This document shows, piece after piece, positions 61,614 to 64,000 of a stretch of 64,000 bases of DNA. The notes under the pieces were generated by a model. That model saw only the letters and a list, made by a program, of their open reading frames with translations, did not search any database and was not told where the DNA came from. Source of the DNA: Mycobacteroides chelonae. GTDB taxonomy: Bacteria; Actinomycetota; Actinomycetes; Mycobacteriales; Mycobacteriaceae. The stretch is taken from positions 1,054,001-1,118,000 of the forward strand of contig NZ_CP050145.1 of NCBI RefSeq assembly GCF_016767715.1. Reading direction: 5' to 3'. The stretch's first letter is position 1. Each line of letters begins with the position of its first letter. The position numbers and the translations under genes were made by a program.

Positions 61614-61792
61614 GCGAAATATTACTGAGACTGATGTGACTATTGGGGCCTGTGATGCTTGCCCCTGTAGAATTACAGGTGTGTAATTGGTATCGGCGCG
61701 CCTCATAACGTGCGCAGATCGCCAACCTAGCCTTGACCTGAGGCTTAAGGCGCAGAGGCACACCTGACGCGCACAGAAAGGAGCAGGCCGAG

Positions 61793-62794
61793 ATGCCGAG
61801 CATCCCCCAATCGGTGTTGTGGATCGGACTGGTCGTGCTGTGGCTGTTCGTCCTGGTGCCGATGCTGATCAACAAGCGTGACGTGGTGAAGCGCACGAGC
61901 GACGTCGCCCTCGCCACCCGGGTTCTCAACGGGAAGGCCGCCAAGCTGCTGCGCCGCACCGGCCCTGCTGCCGGTCACCGTAGTGACCCCGACTTCCGTC
62001 GCGAGGACATCGACGAACTCGAAGACGAGGACGAAGACTCGACCGGCGTCATCGCCAGCGAGCCCACCGAACAAGACAAGGACGCCGCGCAGGCCGTCAA
62101 GGCCATGGCCGTGCGCAAGGTTCGTCCCGAAAAGATCGAGACCGACGAGCCTGTAGACGTCGACGTCATCGACGAGGATGCGACCGCATTGCCGGCGGGC
62201 GAGGCCGCGTTGTCCGACGACCTCGAGGATCTGGAAGAGGCGCCCGTCGCCGAAACCGATTCGCGCAGCTATGAGTACGAGTACGTGGACGACACCTCGG
62301 GTCTGGCAATCCCTGCCGAGCCGACACGGGAGCGGCACCAGGCTCCGCCGGTGTACAGCTCGTCGCGTCGCCGCCGATTCGACCCCGACGTCATGGCCAA
62401 GGAGAACGCGCGCAAGTTCGCCTTCCGTAAGCGCGTGCTGATGGGTCTGGTCGCCGCAATGGTCATCGCCGGGGTAGTCGCGGCGACAGCGACCAGCACC
62501 GCGTGGTGGGCCTGCGGCGGTTTGGGTGTGGCGGCGGTGCTCTACCTGGGCTACCTGCGCCGTCAGACCCGCATCGAGGAGCAGCTGCGTCGTCGTCGCG
62601 CCGCGCGTTACCAGCGGGCGCGCGTGGTGGGCGTGGAGAACGTCGCGGACCGTGAGCTCGATGTGGTCCCGCAGCGGCTGCGCCGTCCTGGTGCCGCCGT
62701 CCTCGAAATCGATGACGAGGACCCGGTTTTCGAGCACCTGGATTACTACGACGAACCACGGCAGTACCGCATGCCGCACGCTGTCGGTCAGTAG
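61793..62794 (+). CDS. sepX: Divisome membrane protein SepX/GlpR
   Basis: 333 residues. An N-terminal transmembrane helix (SVLWIGLVVLWLFVLVPMLI), a long acidic region (EDIDELEDEDEDS), then a second membrane region (VLMGLVAAMVIAGVVAATA, WWACGGLGVAAVLYLGYL) and a basic C-terminus. This matches SepX of Streptomyces and GlpR, the membrane receptor of the gephyrin-like Glp in corynebacteria. Both act in FtsZ-based division. The ATG at 61793 has GAAAGGAGC upstream. Orthologue by synteny of Rv0996. Confidence 0.88.
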   Translation: MPSIPQSVLWIGLVVLWLFVLVPMLINKRDVVKRTSDVALATRVLNGKAAKLLRRTGPAAGHRSDPDFRREDIDELEDEDEDSTGVIASEPTEQDKDAAQAVKAMAVRKVRPEKIETDEPVDVDVIDEDATALPAGEAALSDDLEDLEEAPVAETDSRSYEYEYVDDTSGLAIPAEPTRERHQAPPVYSSSRRRRFDPDVMAKENARKFAFRKRVLMGLVAAMVIAGVVAATATSTAWWACGGLGVAAVLYLGYLRRQTRIEEQLRRRRAARYQRARVVGVENVADRELDVVPQRLRRPGAAVLEIDDEDPVFEHLDYYDEPRQYRMPHAVGQ

Positions 62795-62878
62795 GCCGGG
62801 GTCGACGCTCTTAGCTTTTTACGGCTCATCGCACGATTCGGTCTGACGCGGGACCGGCTGGTAAGGTCTTAGCGTCTT

Positions 62879-62951
62879 GGGGCTATAGCGCAGTTGGTAG
62901 CGCGTCTCGTTCGCATCGAGAAGGTCAGGGGTTCGATTCCCCTTAGCTCCA
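62879..62951 (+). tRNA. tRNA-Ala (anticodon CGC)
   Basis: Cloverleaf: acceptor GGGGCTA with TAGCTCC, D-arm GCGC-AGTTGGTA-GCGC, anticodon stem TCTCG/CGAGA around TTCGCAT (anticodon CGC), T-arm with GGTTCGATTCC, discriminator A. CCA is encoded at 62952-62954. Immediately followed by a terminator. Confidence 0.97.
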
Positions 62952-62959
62952 CCAAGAAA

Positions 62960-62990
62960 AACCCCCGGCTTGCCCGGGGGATTTTCATTT
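62960..62990 (+). terminator. Terminator after tRNA-Ala
   Basis: CCCCCGG at 62962-62968 pairs with CCGGGGG at 62974-62980, followed by ATTTTC. AAAAA precedes it, so it can also serve the convergent gene that ends at 62985. Confidence 0.85.
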
Positions 62991-63209
62991 CTGCGGTTCG
63001 CCAGGTGATTCGGGCTCTTCCGTGGGCTTCGCGGCGCGGCCCGGATTGCCGATACGGCGGTTGAGCGCATACACAGGAGCCGCCGCGCGAGCCACCAACG
63101 GCGGAATCGCCTGTCGTGCCCTGCGGGTATTGAAGAGACCGGCGTTCATGCCGATACCGATAAAGGTCATCGCCACGATCGCTGCTATCCCGACGAACGT
63201 TGTCGTCAT
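62985..63209 (-). CDS. Small single-pass membrane protein
   Basis: 74 residues: an N-terminal hydrophobic helix (FVGIAAIVAMTFIGIGMNAG) and a basic Arg/Pro-rich tail (RRARQAIPPLVARAAAPVY). Start ATG 63209 with GGGG upstream; GTG 63218 is also open. I do not recognise a family. It ends inside the tRNA terminator. Codon bias supports a real gene. Confidence 0.65.
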   Translation of the reverse strand: MTTTFVGIAAIVAMTFIGIGMNAGLFNTRRARQAIPPLVARAAAPVYALNRRIGNPGRAAKPTEEPESPGEPQK

Positions 63210-63265
63210 ACGCCCCACAGTATCGTCAAGCGCTGACCTGTGCGTCGAGGCTGTGGCGTGGGCCG

Positions 63266-63541
63266 TCAGGACCGCGAGAGGCGCCGGGCGCCAAGCCAGC
63301 CGATCCCGGCGACCGCCGCCGGCACCCCGAACACCGCCAGCAACACGGGTAGTTCTTCGGCGACGCCGTACCCGGCCTCAAACACACCCACCCCCATGTT
63401 GAACACGGCAACGCCGGCCCAGGCAACCAGGAAGTGCGTGACGGCCGCCTGTATGCCGACCTTCTTGACCAGCGCACCGACGGCGAGAAACGCTAGTGCT
63501 GCGATAACTCCGACGATGATGATGATCGCGGTCCGGCTCAT
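63266..63541 (-). CDS. Small integral membrane protein
   Basis: 91 residues with three hydrophobic helices: AIIIIVGVIAALAFLAVGAL, VTHFLVAWAGVAVFNMGVGV and LPVLLAVFGVPAAVAGIGWL. The start used is the ATG at 63541; the longer frame to 63646 overlaps the AraC-type gene in another phase. It starts 16 bases after the stop of the AraC-family gene on the same strand, so it may be its target or partner. No family recognised. Confidence 0.65.
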   Translation of the reverse strand: MSRTAIIIIVGVIAALAFLAVGALVKKVGIQAAVTHFLVAWAGVAVFNMGVGVFEAGYGVAEELPVLLAVFGVPAAVAGIGWLGARRLSRS

Positions 63542-63557
63542 AGCTGTGAACTCTAGG

Positions 63558-64000
63558 TCATCGGATGCTGGACGGGGCAATGTCGAACGCGCGGGTGAAG
63601 GCGTAGGAGAACGCGGCGGGTGTGGCATAGCCGAGCCGCCCGGCAACCTGGGTCACCGACTGCCGCCGTAGCAGCGGAACCGCTGCGAGTAGTCGCGCCC
63701 GCACCCGCCACGCCGCCGGGCTCATCGCGACCTCATCGCGGAACCGGCGAGTCAGCGAGCGCTCGGTGGTGTTCAGCCGATGCGCCCATTGAGCATTGGA
63801 GACCGACACCTCCGGAGCATCGAGGTACTCGTGACACAGCTGTGCCAGGTCGGGTGAGCGCGGCACATCGACATGCAACGGCAGCGCGGTGAAGGATGCC
63901 AGTTCGTGCAGCAGGAGTGCGGTAAGTGCTCCGTCGCGCCCCGCGAGGTCGTAGTCGGCCGCCAGATCCGCTGCCGCGCCCAGTAGTTCGTGCATCAATG
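63558..64000 (-). CDS. AraC family transcriptional regulator, C-terminal part (partial)
   Basis: The gene runs off the window end; 147 codons are present. The C-terminal double helix-turn-helix is seen: VSNAQWAHRLNTTERSLTRRFRDEVAMSPAAW (first) and SVTQVAGRLGYATPAAFSYAF (second), with PSSIR at the end. The N-terminal cupin and true start lie beyond 64000. Likely regulates the small membrane protein that follows it. Confidence 0.88.
   Translation of the reverse strand, partial: LMHELLGAAADLAADYDLAGRDGALTALLLHELASFTALPLHVDVPRSPDLAQLCHEYLDAPEVSVSNAQWAHRLNTTERSLTRRFRDEVAMSPAAWRVRARLLAAVPLLRRQSVTQVAGRLGYATPAAFSYAFTRAFDIAPSSIR

Noticed and set aside
62879..62951. tRNA-Ala as an integration site
   Set aside because: No integrase gene and no repeated tRNA 3' end is visible on either side within the window.

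Overview
The window is chromosomal DNA of a high-GC actinobacterium. Gene content and order match the Mycobacterium tuberculosis block from about Rv0946c to Rv0996: pgi, aroQ, uvrD1, an M23 peptidase, sucCD, an F420-type luciferase-like oxidoreductase, a 34 kDa antigen family protein, perM, purN, purH, then echA7-fadE12-accA2-accD2-fadE13-Rv0976c, rpmF, mprAB, pepD, moaB2, mscL, a SAF protein, ruc, 5-FTHF cyclo-ligase, galU, moeA1/glp, rimJ and sepX/glpR. Two tandem MspA porin genes, which M. tuberculosis lacks, point to a rapid grower; the arrangement fits the Mycobacteroides abscessus-chelonae group. That species-level call is from memory of gene order, not a search.

Layout. 1-1.1 kb: tail of a short-chain dehydrogenase, then a PPK2 polyphosphate kinase. 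1.1-7.1 kb: a lower-GC accessory block, all on the minus strand, holding a GMC oxidoreductase, an amidohydrolase, a divergent MspA-type porin, a small secreted protein, a MarR regulator and a pirin. 7.7-19 kb: accessory metabolism (secreted histidine phosphatase, DHDPR-like dehydrogenase, F420 enzyme, ctaD, HIBADH/VOC pair, CGNR regulator, Zur-type CobW GTPase, class II aldolase/DapA-like pair with an XRE-cupin regulator). 19-36 kb: conserved core, ending with perM-purN-purH whose ends overlap. 35.9-39.3 kb: SbmA/BacA-like transporter, a 25-residue ORF, a stem-loop and a JmjC/cupin-like oxygenase, which together look like a small peptide-modification (RiPP-like) locus. 39.9-48.4 kb: a six-gene acyl-CoA carboxylase/dehydrogenase operon of the Atu/Liu type. 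48.7-53.1 kb: rpmF and the MprAB-PepD envelope-stress system. 53.6-55.4 kb: two nearly identical MspA porins with a decayed third copy between them. 55.5-63 kb: core genes to a tRNA-Ala, interrupted by a DUF559 nuclease-like gene bracketed by two copies of a large hairpin repeat. The window ends inside an AraC-family regulator.

Regulation is unusually readable. Visible dyads match a CRP-type site (7715), KstR2-type (10463) and KstR-type (29958) motifs, a Zur/Fur-type site (16713), CIRCE (56985), MprA-box-like CTCAG repeats (48914, 51160), and apparently self-contained operators for the MarR, CGNR and XRE regulators.

The best candidates for something undescribed are the transporter/peptide/JmjC locus at 35927-39319 and the DUF559-plus-hairpin unit at 60617-61615.
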